Shown here piece after piece: positions 26,060 to 34,440 of a stretch of DNA of 64,000 nt (the first letter of the stretch is position 1; each line of letters opens with the position of its first letter). A program made the translations under genes and the position numbers. Source of the DNA: Paenibacillus lemnae (GTDB taxonomy: Bacteria > Bacillota > Bacilli > Paenibacillales > Paenibacillaceae); contig NZ_JABBPN010000002.1 in the NCBI RefSeq assembly GCF_012933385.1, positions 62,001 through 126,000 of the forward strand. Reading direction: 5' to 3'. Below the pieces are notes generated by a model that was given only the letters and a program-made list of their open reading frames with translations, searched no databases and had not been told where the DNA came from.

Positions 26060-27037
26060 TTAGTACACGCCTTCTTCTCCGAACCGTTTGGCCATCCAGT
26101 TGGAGCCAAGAACCAGAATCAGTCCGACGAAGGATTTGAACAAGCCGACTGCTGCGCTGTAACTATACTGCGCCTGCGTCATCCCCTTGGTGTACACGTA
26201 CGTATCGAACACTTCACTCACTTCCCGGTTCGTCGGTGTAATCATAAGGAAGATTTGTTCAAAGCCAGAGTCCAGGAAGTTCCCCAGCCGCAGGATGAGC
26301 AGGATAATAATCGTGCTGCGAATGGCAGGAAGGGTAATATGCCATAGCTGACGCCAGCGTCCCGCTCCATCAATCCGGGCAGCCTCATACTGCTGCAGGT
26401 CTACTCCAGCCAAAGCTGCAAGGAAGATAACCGTTCCCCAGCCAACTTCCTTCCAAATGGACTGGGATACGATCATGGTTCTGAACCAGTCCTTTTCCAG
26501 CAGAAACGCGATTTTTTCTCCCGTAATTTGATAGATAATTTCGTTTAGAATCCCGTTCTCCGTCGTAAACAAAATATAGAAGATACCCACGACGACAACC
26601 CAGGAAACAAAGTGTGGAATGTAAATCAGTGTTTGGACAAATCGCTTGAATCGCTCCCTCCGCAATTCATTCAGCATCAGTGCCAAAATAATCGGCAGTG
26701 GAAAGAAAAAAATTAAATTGTATAAAGCCAAAACAATGGTATTGCGAAACAGCATCCAAAACTGAGGTTCGCTGAAAAAACGCTCAAAATGTTTGAAACC
26801 GACCCATGGGCTTCCGAAAAATCCAGTGTACGGTTTGTAGTCCTGAAATGCCATGCTCACACCATACATTGGCACATATTTAAATATGACAAAGTACAGC
26901 ACACCGGGCAGCAGCATCAGATACATCCACCTGTCCCTGACCAGATCACGAAGTAATTGCCTTCTCTTCTGCATACGCAGCTCCCTCTTCGTCTGCGGGA
27001 CTGCATTTGCTTCTGTTGGAGCTTGATTTGTTTCCAT
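26060..27037 (-). CDS. Carbohydrate ABC transporter permease, LplB/YteP type
   Basis: This is a permease of 325 residues with a cytoplasmic N-tail of about 40 residues, the motif FKYVPMYGVSMAFQDYKP after the first helix, and the EAA loop (QYEAARIDGAGRWRQLWHIT). ATG 27037 is preferred over the longer frame to 27067 because GAGAGGTG stands 3-10 nt before it. It is the first gene of the three-gene importer. The upstream 270 bp hold its promoter; I could not define a convincing -35/-10 pair there. Confidence 0.93.
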   Translation of the reverse strand: METNQAPTEANAVPQTKRELRMQKRRQLLRDLVRDRWMYLMLLPGVLYFVIFKYVPMYGVSMAFQDYKPYTGFFGSPWVGFKHFERFFSEPQFWMLFRNTIVLALYNLIFFFPLPIILALMLNELRRERFKRFVQTLIYIPHFVSWVVVVGIFYILFTTENGILNEIIYQITGEKIAFLLEKDWFRTMIVSQSIWKEVGWGTVIFLAALAGVDLQQYEAARIDGAGRWRQLWHITLPAIRSTIIILLILRLGNFLDSGFEQIFLMITPTNREVSEVFDTYVYTKGMTQAQYSYSAAVGLFKSFVGLILVLGSNWMAKRFGEEGVY

Positions 27038-27309
27038 AGCACCTCTCCCCCTGCATTGAATGAACAAGCATTCATGCCCTGTTGTATGCGTTTTCTTGTC
27101 CCCAATTATGAATCAGCAGATGGATACCAGGCTATACTCCGTTTATGACTTCAAGGACTGTGATCGGAAAAACATTGTACCTGTAAGGATTTCTAGGAAT
27201 TCGTGTCCCTTCTGGTATGCCGGATTGCACCACGAATATGCAGCATTTGACCTGGTGCAGCACTCATTAAGATACAGAAGATGATCTGGCTATTCTTAAA
27301 AAAGTACAA
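27038..27309. other. Intergenic region upstream of the Lpl-type importer, no gene seen
   Basis: The gap between the importer's first start codon and the regulator's terminator has no credible reading frame. A TTGAAG on the minus strand near 27,150 is the best -35 candidate, without a clear -10. The membrane AraC regulator encoded upstream probably acts here, but no defined operator could be identified by eye. Confidence 0.4.
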
Positions 27310-27344
27310 AGCAAAAGCCGAACGACAGCGTTCGGCTTTTTGCT
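27310..27344 (-). terminator. Rho-independent terminator of the YtdP-like regulator gene
   Basis: AGCAAAAGCCGAACG and CGTTCGGCTTTTTGCT form a near-perfect hairpin with an ACAG loop. It has T-runs on both strands. It separates the regulator transcript from the importer operon. Confidence 0.88.
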
Positions 27345-27403
27345 CTTTAGATATAAAACATGCAGCTGCAATCTTTGGCCTAGAACCCTTTCTAAGCCGT
27401 TAA

Positions 27404-29725
27404 CTATCTTTTCTCATTATGCTTCTGATCACGGTACTGGCCCGGAGTGATGCCAAATGTTCGCCGGAATGTTCGAATGAAAGCACTGATGTTGGTGTAG
27501 CTTACCTTTTTACCGATTTCGGATACTTTCATTTCAGTAGTGTCTAACAAATTTTTGGCCACATTCATACGATACTGGCTTAGATATTCGCTAAAAGATA
27601 CGTCCATTTCTTTTTTGAACACACGGCTGACATAGGCAGGGTTGAAGTTTAAAATCGCCGCACAGTATTCAAGTGAAATATCTTTCTCGTAATGGTCATG
27701 CACAATCTCTAGAATACGGCGGGTAATGTTCACAAACTGCTTGTCCGCCATATCTTCCAAAATACTGATTACCGGCTTAAATAACCGATGTTGAAACCAG
27801 CCTGCAATTTCATTTCGCGTCTGCATGCGAAGCAGATGATTCAGCTCATCTTCACCATCCCAGACCTGCTTCATGGAATATCCCTGCTCCTGGAGCATGC
27901 TTAAGGTTCTGGAGGCCAGCTGGAGCAGCAGCATGTGGTGCTCTTGATGAAATCCATCCTTGCATAGCAGTTCATCCAGATATTGCTCGAACTGCTGCTC
28001 AGCCTTTTCTGTCTGACGCTCTTCCAGAGCAAGCAAAATTTGGTCTTCAATCCGCTTTAGTTTAATGTAAGCATTCTTTTCTATACTGCCTTGATCCTCA
28101 ATGTCAGCATAGCATACGATGATGTTGGGTCCGAGAACAAAGCGCATTTTGAGTGCTGCCAGACTTTCATGATAGGCCCGTTTCGTATCCGATAACCGCT
28201 TGAACGGATGGCTGATACCGATGCTGCATTCAAGCCCCAGATATTCTTCAACCTTAGCCTTGATTTCCCGGGCGGTTTCATTAAACAACTCCTGTCCGGC
28301 TTCGATACGCTCCTCTTTACATGTCAGCAGGGTAACCTGCGAATGATTGAGAACGATCGGACTGAAGCGGGCTTCCTCAGGCAGTATTTCTGAAACAATG
28401 TTGTTAACCGCAAACAGAAGCAGTTCTCTGTCCTGTTCCTGGAACCGTGTCTGCTGAAGGTTATCCAGCTCAAGTGTCAGTACCCCGAGACTGGCCCATC
28501 CGCAAGGAAATCCATATCTTTCCGAAGCGTACGGATCATCTGCACCCGGCATCTGCTCGGTAAACAGCTTTAAAACATAGAATTCCCGCAAGTGAATGGT
28601 TTGGGACTTCATTTGTCTGTCGAGCTCATTTCGGGATACAGCCAAGGAATTCAGACTGTCCTGGATATACTCAAACTCATCCTTGCGTTCTTGTCCGATT
28701 CTCTGCGGCTGGACATTAGCAGCAAATTCCTGAAGTCTCCGGATTGGGGAATACATTCGCTGACTCCCGAGAAGGGAAACAATCAACACGGTCAAAATGA
28801 TGCCGAAACAGGCGGCAGCTGTAATCAGTGCTATCTTGCCTGTCTGATCCGTAACCTTGTCTAATGAGACGACGGAGACATAGGTCCAGCCATTGTAATC
28901 CGATTTGGAATACAGCACACTAACCTTGTTTCCTTTACTTTCAGCGTGGAAAGCTCCGTTTGAAATTCCGTTTTGCTGCACTTTTCCAAAGACCTGTCTG
29001 TTAATGGATTGATATGCTTCTCTGTCAGCTGCCGGTGATAAAAAGGCATTCCCCTGTTCATCCAAGATATATTGGGCAGCTCTAAGATTGACAGGCTCCA
29101 GCATACTGCGGATATCCTTAGCTGTAATTTGGAGAATCAGGATCCCCAAGGGAGCCGTGTTTCTGGTAAGCAGAGGTATTTTATTTACTAATCTGAGGGT
29201 AGTATTCGTCTCCTTGTTACTGTTCCAGCCCTCCATTTCTGGATGATCTGCAGTTTTAGAAATTTCTTCTGAACCCGTTACCCAGAAAATACTGTCTTTA
29301 TGATCCAGATAACGATTTAATTCGGTGCTGTTCATTCCTTCCAAAGATTTTAACGAATTTAAATCCACCACCCAGCCATGCTTTAGATTGATTACATAAA
29401 CCTGATTTAGAATAGTCTGGGTCTGCAGGTTAAACATCTCTTTCATCAGCTCTCGGACCTGAATGAAGTCCTGGCCGCTTAGCCTGCTGTTCATGACAGA
29501 TGATAGCAGCGAGGAATTCTCGAACTGCAGTGCGGTACGCTGCATAGAATCAAGCACCTGCTCCACCCTCATCCGGGTTTGGTTCAGCAGATGCATATTT
29601 CCCTCGTTCACCTTCTCCTCTACATCTTTAGCTGCAATAAAATATGAAAAGAAGCCGATTAGAATGGTAGGAAAAGAGCCCAGCAACAAACTGTATATGA
29701 GTATCTTTGATTTGAATTTTCCCAA
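27404..29725 (-). CDS. Membrane-bound AraC-family regulator (YtdP/YesS-like)
   Basis: This regulator of about 773 residues has a first helix (about 5-27), an extracytoplasmic sensor of about 260 residues, a second helix (about 290-312) and a cytoplasmic linker. A C-terminal AraC double HTH (about 665-770; ISLEYCAAILNFNPAYVSRVF and KVSEIGKKVSYTNISAFIRTF) completes it. The frame is open to ATG 29782, but TTG 29725, 10 nt after AGGGGAG, starts directly at GKFKSKILIYSLLLG and is preferred. This is the architecture of B. subtilis YtdP/YesS, which control rhamnogalacturonan genes. It very likely activates the importer directly downstream. It is transcribed alone and ends in its own terminator. Confidence 0.92.
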   Translation of the reverse strand: MGKFKSKILIYSLLLGSFPTILIGFFSYFIAAKDVEEKVNEGNMHLLNQTRMRVEQVLDSMQRTALQFENSSLLSSVMNSRLSGQDFIQVRELMKEMFNLQTQTILNQVYVINLKHGWVVDLNSLKSLEGMNSTELNRYLDHKDSIFWVTGSEEISKTADHPEMEGWNSNKETNTTLRLVNKIPLLTRNTAPLGILILQITAKDIRSMLEPVNLRAAQYILDEQGNAFLSPAADREAYQSINRQVFGKVQQNGISNGAFHAESKGNKVSVLYSKSDYNGWTYVSVVSLDKVTDQTGKIALITAAACFGIILTVLIVSLLGSQRMYSPIRRLQEFAANVQPQRIGQERKDEFEYIQDSLNSLAVSRNELDRQMKSQTIHLREFYVLKLFTEQMPGADDPYASERYGFPCGWASLGVLTLELDNLQQTRFQEQDRELLLFAVNNIVSEILPEEARFSPIVLNHSQVTLLTCKEERIEAGQELFNETAREIKAKVEEYLGLECSIGISHPFKRLSDTKRAYHESLAALKMRFVLGPNIIVCYADIEDQGSIEKNAYIKLKRIEDQILLALEERQTEKAEQQFEQYLDELLCKDGFHQEHHMLLLQLASRTLSMLQEQGYSMKQVWDGEDELNHLLRMQTRNEIAGWFQHRLFKPVISILEDMADKQFVNITRRILEIVHDHYEKDISLEYCAAILNFNPAYVSRVFKKEMDVSFSEYLSQYRMNVAKNLLDTTEMKVSEIGKKVSYTNISAFIRTFRRTFGITPGQYRDQKHNEKR

Positions 29726-29819
29726 TATAGCTTGCTCCCCTAATACAATTTGGATTGTAGACGATCCGAACAGAGCCGCCAAGTGAGTCTGTGAACAGAC
29801 AACACCATTTACAGCTGAT

Positions 29820-29833
29820 TGTTAACGTTTGCA
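29820..29833 (-). promoter_or_regulatory. cre-like site upstream of the YtdP-like regulator
   Basis: On the minus strand TGCAAACGTTAACA matches TGWAANCGNTNWCA with one mismatch (C at the first W). It is about 95 bp upstream of the TTG start, within the presumed promoter or leader, so carbon control of the regulator is plausible. Confidence 0.45.
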
Positions 29834-29940
29834 AAAAAATCCTGTTTTAAGAGAATAACACATAAGTACATTATTTTTAGCATATTATGTGCTGGTTTGT
29901 CAGCTTTTTTATAAAAATATGTTCTGTTTTTTCAGGAAAA

Positions 29941-29979
29941 CAAAAAAACAGATTTCTCCATAAGTGTGAAGAAACCTGT
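29941..29979 (-). terminator. Rho-independent terminator of the HssRS-like operon
   Basis: On the minus strand ACAGGTTTCT (29,979-29,970) pairs with AGAAATCTGT (29,957-29,948), followed by seven T. It lies about 80 bp beyond the stop of the small oxidase-like gene. The 29,834-29,940 stretch before it is AT-rich and holds no gene. Confidence 0.8.
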
Positions 29980-30060
29980 CTTAACGATCATACATATCAT
30001 CATTTATCCGAAATCGAAGTACATTCCCAGTGTCTCAGCAGGCAAGCTTTAGTGATCTCA

Positions 30061-30471
30061 TTAAAGTGTGCGCGCCTTCTCCTCCGGCCGTTCTACAAAC
30101 CATGTGATCAGTACAAACAGCAAAAATGCCAGCAGCAGCAGACTGCCCCCTACGATGAAGAAAATCAATACAAACGTCTCATTCAGGTTAAACGGGTTAA
30201 AGTTATACATCCACATGCCGACAGTTAATCCAATCGACCCGACAATCGAGAGTATGCCGTGCACGGCCACCATTTTCTTATATTTGATCGTATATACCTT
30301 GTAGAAAATCCCCCATGCAAAAACGGACAGCCACCCGGCAAGCAAAATATGAGCATGAATCGGGCGCATGGCATAATCCATTTCCCCCGCCATCTGGGAA
30401 CCGATAAAGGTTCCGATAAATCCAAAAATCGCAGCCAATCGAATCAGCCGGATACTCCATATTTTTTCCAT
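30061..30471 (-). CDS. Small four-helix membrane protein resembling cytochrome c oxidase subunit I
   Basis: This protein of 136 residues has four hydrophobic helices. The second begins with RPIHAHILLAGWLSVFAWGIFY. The HAH-plus-Gly-Trp pattern is that of the stand-alone 'cytochrome-c oxidase' subunit-I-like proteins of 130-150 residues, whose histidines would be axial haem ligands in a full oxidase. It is far too short for a catalytic subunit. ATG 30471 has GCGAGG at about 8 nt; the frame is open to 30498. It is the third gene after the HssRS-like pair, 23 nt from the kinase stop. A role in haem binding, sensing or oxidase assembly is only inferred. Confidence 0.65.
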   Translation of the reverse strand: MEKIWSIRLIRLAAIFGFIGTFIGSQMAGEMDYAMRPIHAHILLAGWLSVFAWGIFYKVYTIKYKKMVAVHGILSIVGSIGLTVGMWMYNFNPFNLNETFVLIFFIVGGSLLLLAFLLFVLITWFVERPEEKARTL

Positions 30472-30494
30472 AACATAACAACCTCGCTTCATGA

Positions 30495-31874
30495 TCATTT
30501 CAGGGGCAGCGTAACGGTAAATACACTGCCTCGGCCAGCTTCACTTTGCACCGTCACGGACCCCTGATGAAGATTTACAATTTGCTGGACGATCGACAGA
30601 CCAAGGCCTGCACCGTCCATTTTTCTCGACTCATCGACACGGAAAAACCGCTCAAACACTTCTTCTGCCGCCTCTTCAGGAATACCCACACCTGTATCCT
30701 TGAACATTACCCTCGCCTTATCGCCATCCTGTGCAAGCTCGATATAGATGCTGCCCCTATGCCGGTTATATTTGATCGCATTGGTGAGCAGATTATCCCA
30801 TACATTCGCTAGCAGCTCTGAATCTCCCTTGATGGCCACCGGCTCCATCTTGTACGTCAGCTCAATGTCCTGCTCCTCCAGGCGCCAGCGGTATCGCTTC
30901 AGCGTCATCTTCAGCTGCCGATCCAGGGATACCTCTCCATATTTGACCGGATAGGAAGCCTGATCCAGCGAGGTCAGCAGCAGCAGCTGCTTGGTAAGAT
31001 TGGACAGCCGTCTCGACTCCTGATCGATAATATTCAGATACTCCAGACGTTCCTGATCGTTCAGATCCGGTGATTTCAATACCTCCGCATAGCCCTGGAT
31101 ATTCATAAGCGGAGACTGGAAGTCATGGGACACATCACTGATAAAAGCTTTTCGGGCGGTATCATTGTGCTGCAGCTGCTTCTGCATCCGGTTAAAACTT
31201 TGAGCCAGCTGGCCGATCTCATCCTGCCGGTCGATATGCAGCGGATAGCTGAAATTCTCTTTGGTGATTTCTTGCGTCGCTTTCGTCAGCTCGACAATCG
31301 GCTTCAGCAGCTGTCTTGCCAGCCATACCATGCCGATGATGCTGACCAGCGCAATAGCCATGACAAATCCGGCAAGCACCGTATGGACATCCGAGAACAG
31401 CAGCCGCCGATCCGGTCTTAGAAATAACCCATATGACTCCCCATTGAATTGAAACGGAACACCCACTGTGTTCTTCAGCTCATTTGCAAAATGCCCCATC
31501 ATAAACGTCTGTTTCGGAAAATCATTCATACCGTGATAAATATCCTGATGGGTAATGACCCGCCGGGCAGCTGCAGGCAGTGCTGTATCCTTGAACGGCT
31601 CGCCAAAATAGTACTCCTGCCCATCTGCACCCAGCACATACATCTGATATCCCAGCTTTCCAATCGATTTCAAATACGCCTCAAAGCCGTCAGGAGAGCT
31701 GTGCATATGTTCAAGCACATCAACAATCTCGGTGGCGATGGCTGTATTCTGCAGATCATTTTCCTTCTTGGTGACGGTCATATACACAAAGTTGGCGAGT
31801 CCGAAAGCAATCAGAATGCTGACGACCAAAATACATAAGGTGGCCACAATGAATTGCCGGTTCAGGGTCTTCAT
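30495..31874 (-). CDS. Sensor histidine kinase, HssS-like
   Basis: This 459-residue kinase has a helix at about 9-31, an extracytoplasmic sensor of about 130 residues, a second helix at about 163-187 and a HAMP domain. The HisKA domain places phospho-acceptor His250 in DVSHDFQSPLMNIQGY, followed by HATPase boxes (WDNLLTNAIKYN, DTGVGIPEE, GAGLGLSIV). The H-box reads HDFQSP rather than HELRTP, a variant of this subfamily. It overlaps the response regulator by 4 nt. The regulator's closeness to HssR makes haem or a haem-related stress the best guess for the signal. Confidence 0.92.
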   Translation of the reverse strand: MKTLNRQFIVATLCILVVSILIAFGLANFVYMTVTKKENDLQNTAIATEIVDVLEHMHSSPDGFEAYLKSIGKLGYQMYVLGADGQEYYFGEPFKDTALPAAARRVITHQDIYHGMNDFPKQTFMMGHFANELKNTVGVPFQFNGESYGLFLRPDRRLLFSDVHTVLAGFVMAIALVSIIGMVWLARQLLKPIVELTKATQEITKENFSYPLHIDRQDEIGQLAQSFNRMQKQLQHNDTARKAFISDVSHDFQSPLMNIQGYAEVLKSPDLNDQERLEYLNIIDQESRRLSNLTKQLLLLTSLDQASYPVKYGEVSLDRQLKMTLKRYRWRLEEQDIELTYKMEPVAIKGDSELLANVWDNLLTNAIKYNRHRGSIYIELAQDGDKARVMFKDTGVGIPEEAAEEVFERFFRVDESRKMDGAGLGLSIVQQIVNLHQGSVTVQSEAGRGSVFTVTLPLK

Positions 31875-32545
31875 ACTTCGAGTACCTCCAGCTTGTACCC
31901 GATGCCGCGAATCGTATGAATCTCAACATTGGCATGTGATCGCTTAAGCCGGTCACGGATGCGGTTGATGTGCGTGTTCAGGGTCAGCTCATTGCCTTCA
32001 TAATCAAAGCCCCAGGCCTGCTCGATCAGCGCACTGCGTGTCGTAATCCGTGATGCCCGCGAGATGAGCAAACTAAGCAGCTCGAACTCCTTCAAGGGGA
32101 GGATCAGCGTCTCATCATTCACCGTCACTTCATAATGTCTGCGATCCATATACACATTACCTGCCTGCAGCGTGGACTGGATGGAACGTTCATGCCTGCG
32201 AAGCACAACAGCCACCCGAAACAGAAGCTCCTTGGGCTCAAAAGGCTTTACGATATAATCTTCCGTCCCGGATAAAAAGCCCTCTTCTTTATCCTCCAGC
32301 TGTCCCTTGGCGGTGAGCAGAATGACCGGAATGGACATGTCCTGGGTCAACAGCCGTGTCAGTTCAAAGCCGTTCATACCAGGCATCATCACATCGACAA
32401 TCGCAAGATCCGCATGCTGTCCTTCAAGCAAATCAAGTGCTTCGTGTCCGCTGCCAGCCTGCAAAGTGCTGTAGCCTTCCCGTTCAAGGTGAATGGAGAC
32501 CAGCTGACGGATATAGGCATCGTCATCCACCACAAGTATCTTCAT
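31871..32545 (-). CDS. Response regulator, OmpR family, HssR-like
   Basis: This 224-residue regulator has a receiver domain (DDD at 7-9, phospho-acceptor Asp51 in AIVDVMMPG, Lys in YIVKPFEPKELLFRV) and a winged helix ending in IHTIRGIGYKLEV. The phrases SGTEDYIVKPFEPKELLFRV and LPLKEFELLSLL match what I remember of Staphylococcus HssR, the haem-stress regulator of the hrtAB efflux pump. AGGAGGAG is at 5-8 nt from the ATG. A direct repeat like the HssR box lies in its own promoter, implying autoregulation. No hrtAB genes are in the window. Confidence 0.93.
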   Translation of the reverse strand: MKILVVDDDAYIRQLVSIHLEREGYSTLQAGSGHEALDLLEGQHADLAIVDVMMPGMNGFELTRLLTQDMSIPVILLTAKGQLEDKEEGFLSGTEDYIVKPFEPKELLFRVAVVLRRHERSIQSTLQAGNVYMDRRHYEVTVNDETLILPLKEFELLSLLISRASRITTRSALIEQAWGFDYEGNELTLNTHINRIRDRLKRSHANVEIHTIRGIGYKLEVLEV

Positions 32546-32574
32546 GCCATCTCCTCCTGTTCAGGCCTATCGGT

Positions 32575-32607
32575 ATTGTACATGAGTAATATAAATTGAA
32601 TATGAAC
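32575..32607 (-). promoter_or_regulatory. Promoter with HssR-box-like direct repeat
   Basis: On the minus strand GTTCATATT (32,607-32,599), CA, then ATTTATATT (32,596-32,588) form a 9-2-9 direct repeat. A -10 box TACAAT follows at 32,580-32,575. To my recollection HssR binds GTTCATATT-N2-GTTCATATT; the first half here is identical and the second matches 7 of 9. The repeat occupies the -35 region, the usual place for an OmpR-type activator. It is 43-62 bp from the regulator's start codon and also faces the divergent small membrane gene at 32,704. Confidence 0.6.
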
Positions 32608-32703
32608 AAAGCTTGTCATTCATAGAATCAAGGACATTGGATTAAACTACCTTAACGCTGAACGGATTGCTAACTCATGTTCTGCGGATGAGGAGAGTGA
32701 TGA

Positions 32704-32901
32704 ATGATGAGCCGACTGGAACATTGGCTGAGCCAGGAGAGCCATAATTATATGCTGATCGCTGCAGCCGCCATTCTGTTTTTTGCTGTCAAAGCTGTAA
32801 TTGGATACTACACCTTTCGCCACTATAACCGGCAGCTCAAAGAGCTCCAGGCCAAAATAGAACTGCTGCTCCAGCAGGAGCAGCATAACACATCCAAGTA
32901 A
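32704..32901 (+). CDS. Small membrane protein of unknown function (65 aa)
   Basis: It has one transmembrane helix (about residues 17-36, YMLIAAAAILFFAVKAVIGY) followed by a charged, coiled-coil-like tail (LKELQAKIELLLQQEQ). GAGGAGAG lies about 5-8 nt upstream of the ATG pair, and a strong terminator directly follows the stop, so it is a real gene. It is divergent from the HssRS-like operon and shares its upstream region. I do not recognise the family. Confidence 0.7.
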   Translation: MMSRLEHWLSQESHNYMLIAAAAILFFAVKAVIGYYTFRHYNRQLKELQAKIELLLQQEQHNTSK

Positions 32902-32952
32902 AATAAGCTGAAAGTCTGCCCTGCGGATAAGGAGCAGACTTTCAGCTTATTT
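32901..32952. terminator. Strong bidirectional terminator
   Basis: AAATAAGCTGAAAGTCTGC (32,901-32,919) and GCAGACTTTCAGCTTATTT (32,934-32,952) are perfect complements of 19 bp. It ends both the small membrane gene and the purine permease gene. Confidence 0.93.
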
Positions 32953-32989
32953 GCGGAAACATAAGCCGCTGTGGAGCAAACATTTCAGA

Positions 32990-34288
32990 TCAATGCGGCA
33001 CGAACAGCAGCTGCAGGATAAACAGCACCGCAAAAAAGTACATCAGCGGATGCACCGCACGGAATTTACCGCTTACGACCTTCATTAGAGGGTAAGCAAT
33101 AAATCCGAGGGCGATGCCCGTGGCAATACTGGAAGTCAGCGGCATCGTCAGAATGACGATAAACGCCGGGAATGCTTCATCGAAGTCATTCCACTCAATG
33201 CCCCGCACATTACCCAGCATGAGACAGCCTACAACGATCAAAGACGGGGCCGTAATAGCCGACAAGCCGGAGACCGCTCCGATAACCGGACCGAAAAAGG
33301 CCGCAACGGCAAACAATACCGCTACAACGACAGCCGTCAGTCCTGTACGCCCCCCGGCCCCAACACCTGCCGCAGACTCAATGTAGGCTGTGGTCGGACT
33401 GGTACCTACCATGGATCCGGCGACCGTAGCGACAGAATCGGAAAGCATGGCGCGCTCGGATCGCGGCAGCTTGTTATCCTTCATCAAACCGGCCTGCTGG
33501 GCTACACCGACGACGGTACCTGTCGTATCGAATAAAGTAACAAGCAGGAACGAAAATACAACCGCATAGAGACTGTGAGAAATCACATCCCCTGCTGCTT
33601 CAATCGGGTTCCAGACCAGAATACCTTCAGGCAGTGTCGGTACAGATACAATGCCGTTAAAGGTCAGCATTCCTGCGAAATAGGCAATAGCTCCCGTCAG
33701 TATCATTCCGATAAACAACGCACCTTTGATCTTCCGTGCCAGCAGGATCAAGGTAATAGCAAGCCCCGTCAGAGCTAGAATCGCAGAGGGCTGATGCAGA
33801 TCTCCCAAGGCGACGAGGTTTTCCGGATGAGCCGTAATAATCCCGCTCATTCTCAAACCGATAAAAGCAATAAATAATCCGATGCCCGCTGAGATGGCAT
33901 GCTTCAGGTTATGAGGAATAATCTGAATCAAGCGGCTGCGCAGCGGGGTCAGCGACAGCAGCAGGAACAGGATACCCGCGATAAAGACGGCGGAGAACGC
34001 TTCGAGATAGGACAGGTTCTCATGTCCCTGAACGACCGAATATGTAAAATAGGCATTCAATCCCATACCCGGAGCGACCGCAATCGGATATTTGGCCACC
34101 AGTCCCATTAGCAGTGTACCAATGACCGCTGCAATGACGGTTGCTGTAAAGCTCTGTTCAAACGGAACGCCCGCCCCGGAAAGAATCAATGGATTGACAA
34201 CCATGATATAGGCCATTGTAAAAAAAGTCGTCGCCCCGGCAATGATCTCGGTTTTTACCGACGTACCGTTGGCTTTTAAATCAAACAC
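32990..34288 (-). CDS. Purine permease, NCS2/AzgA family (PbuG/PbuO-like)
   Basis: This 432-residue transporter has about 12-13 helices. AzgA-branch motifs are clear: AGATTFFTMAYIMVVNP near the N-terminus, APGMGLNAYFTY, LFDTTGTVVGVAQQAG and GTSPTTAYIESAAGVGAGGRTG. Members take up hypoxanthine, guanine or adenine with protons. It starts with GTG 34288 after AGGGGGAAG. It has a strong promoter about 70 bp upstream. The leader has no purine-riboswitch core. Which base is transported cannot be decided from sequence alone. Confidence 0.94.
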   Translation of the reverse strand: MFDLKANGTSVKTEIIAGATTFFTMAYIMVVNPLILSGAGVPFEQSFTATVIAAVIGTLLMGLVAKYPIAVAPGMGLNAYFTYSVVQGHENLSYLEAFSAVFIAGILFLLLSLTPLRSRLIQIIPHNLKHAISAGIGLFIAFIGLRMSGIITAHPENLVALGDLHQPSAILALTGLAITLILLARKIKGALFIGMILTGAIAYFAGMLTFNGIVSVPTLPEGILVWNPIEAAGDVISHSLYAVVFSFLLVTLFDTTGTVVGVAQQAGLMKDNKLPRSERAMLSDSVATVAGSMVGTSPTTAYIESAAGVGAGGRTGLTAVVVAVLFAVAAFFGPVIGAVSGLSAITAPSLIVVGCLMLGNVRGIEWNDFDEAFPAFIVILTMPLTSSIATGIALGFIAYPLMKVVSGKFRAVHPLMYFFAVLFILQLLFVPH

Positions 34289-34354
34289 TGGACTTCCCCC
34301 TGTTGTTCAAGTTAAATATCTGATGATGCTATAGGCAGAAAAACATACTTTCCT

Positions 34355-34383
34355 ATTATAGGGGACATCCCCGTTTTCGCCAA
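34355..34383 (-). promoter_or_regulatory. Sigma-A promoter of the purine permease gene
   Basis: On the minus strand TTGGCG (34,383-34,378), a 17-bp spacer and a perfect TATAAT (34,360-34,355). The leader of about 60 nt is too short for an adenine/guanine riboswitch plus terminator, and the conserved riboswitch loops are absent. Confidence 0.7.
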
Positions 34384-34440
34384 CCCGATTTAACATGTAT
34401 ACTTCTTTATATAGATTATCCCGGAAAGGAGTGTCCATGC

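Noticed and set aside
34289..34383. Purine riboswitch in the leader of the purine permease gene
   Set aside because: The leader is only about 60 nt long and lacks the conserved loop sequences and a terminator; only a short CCTATA hairpin is seen.
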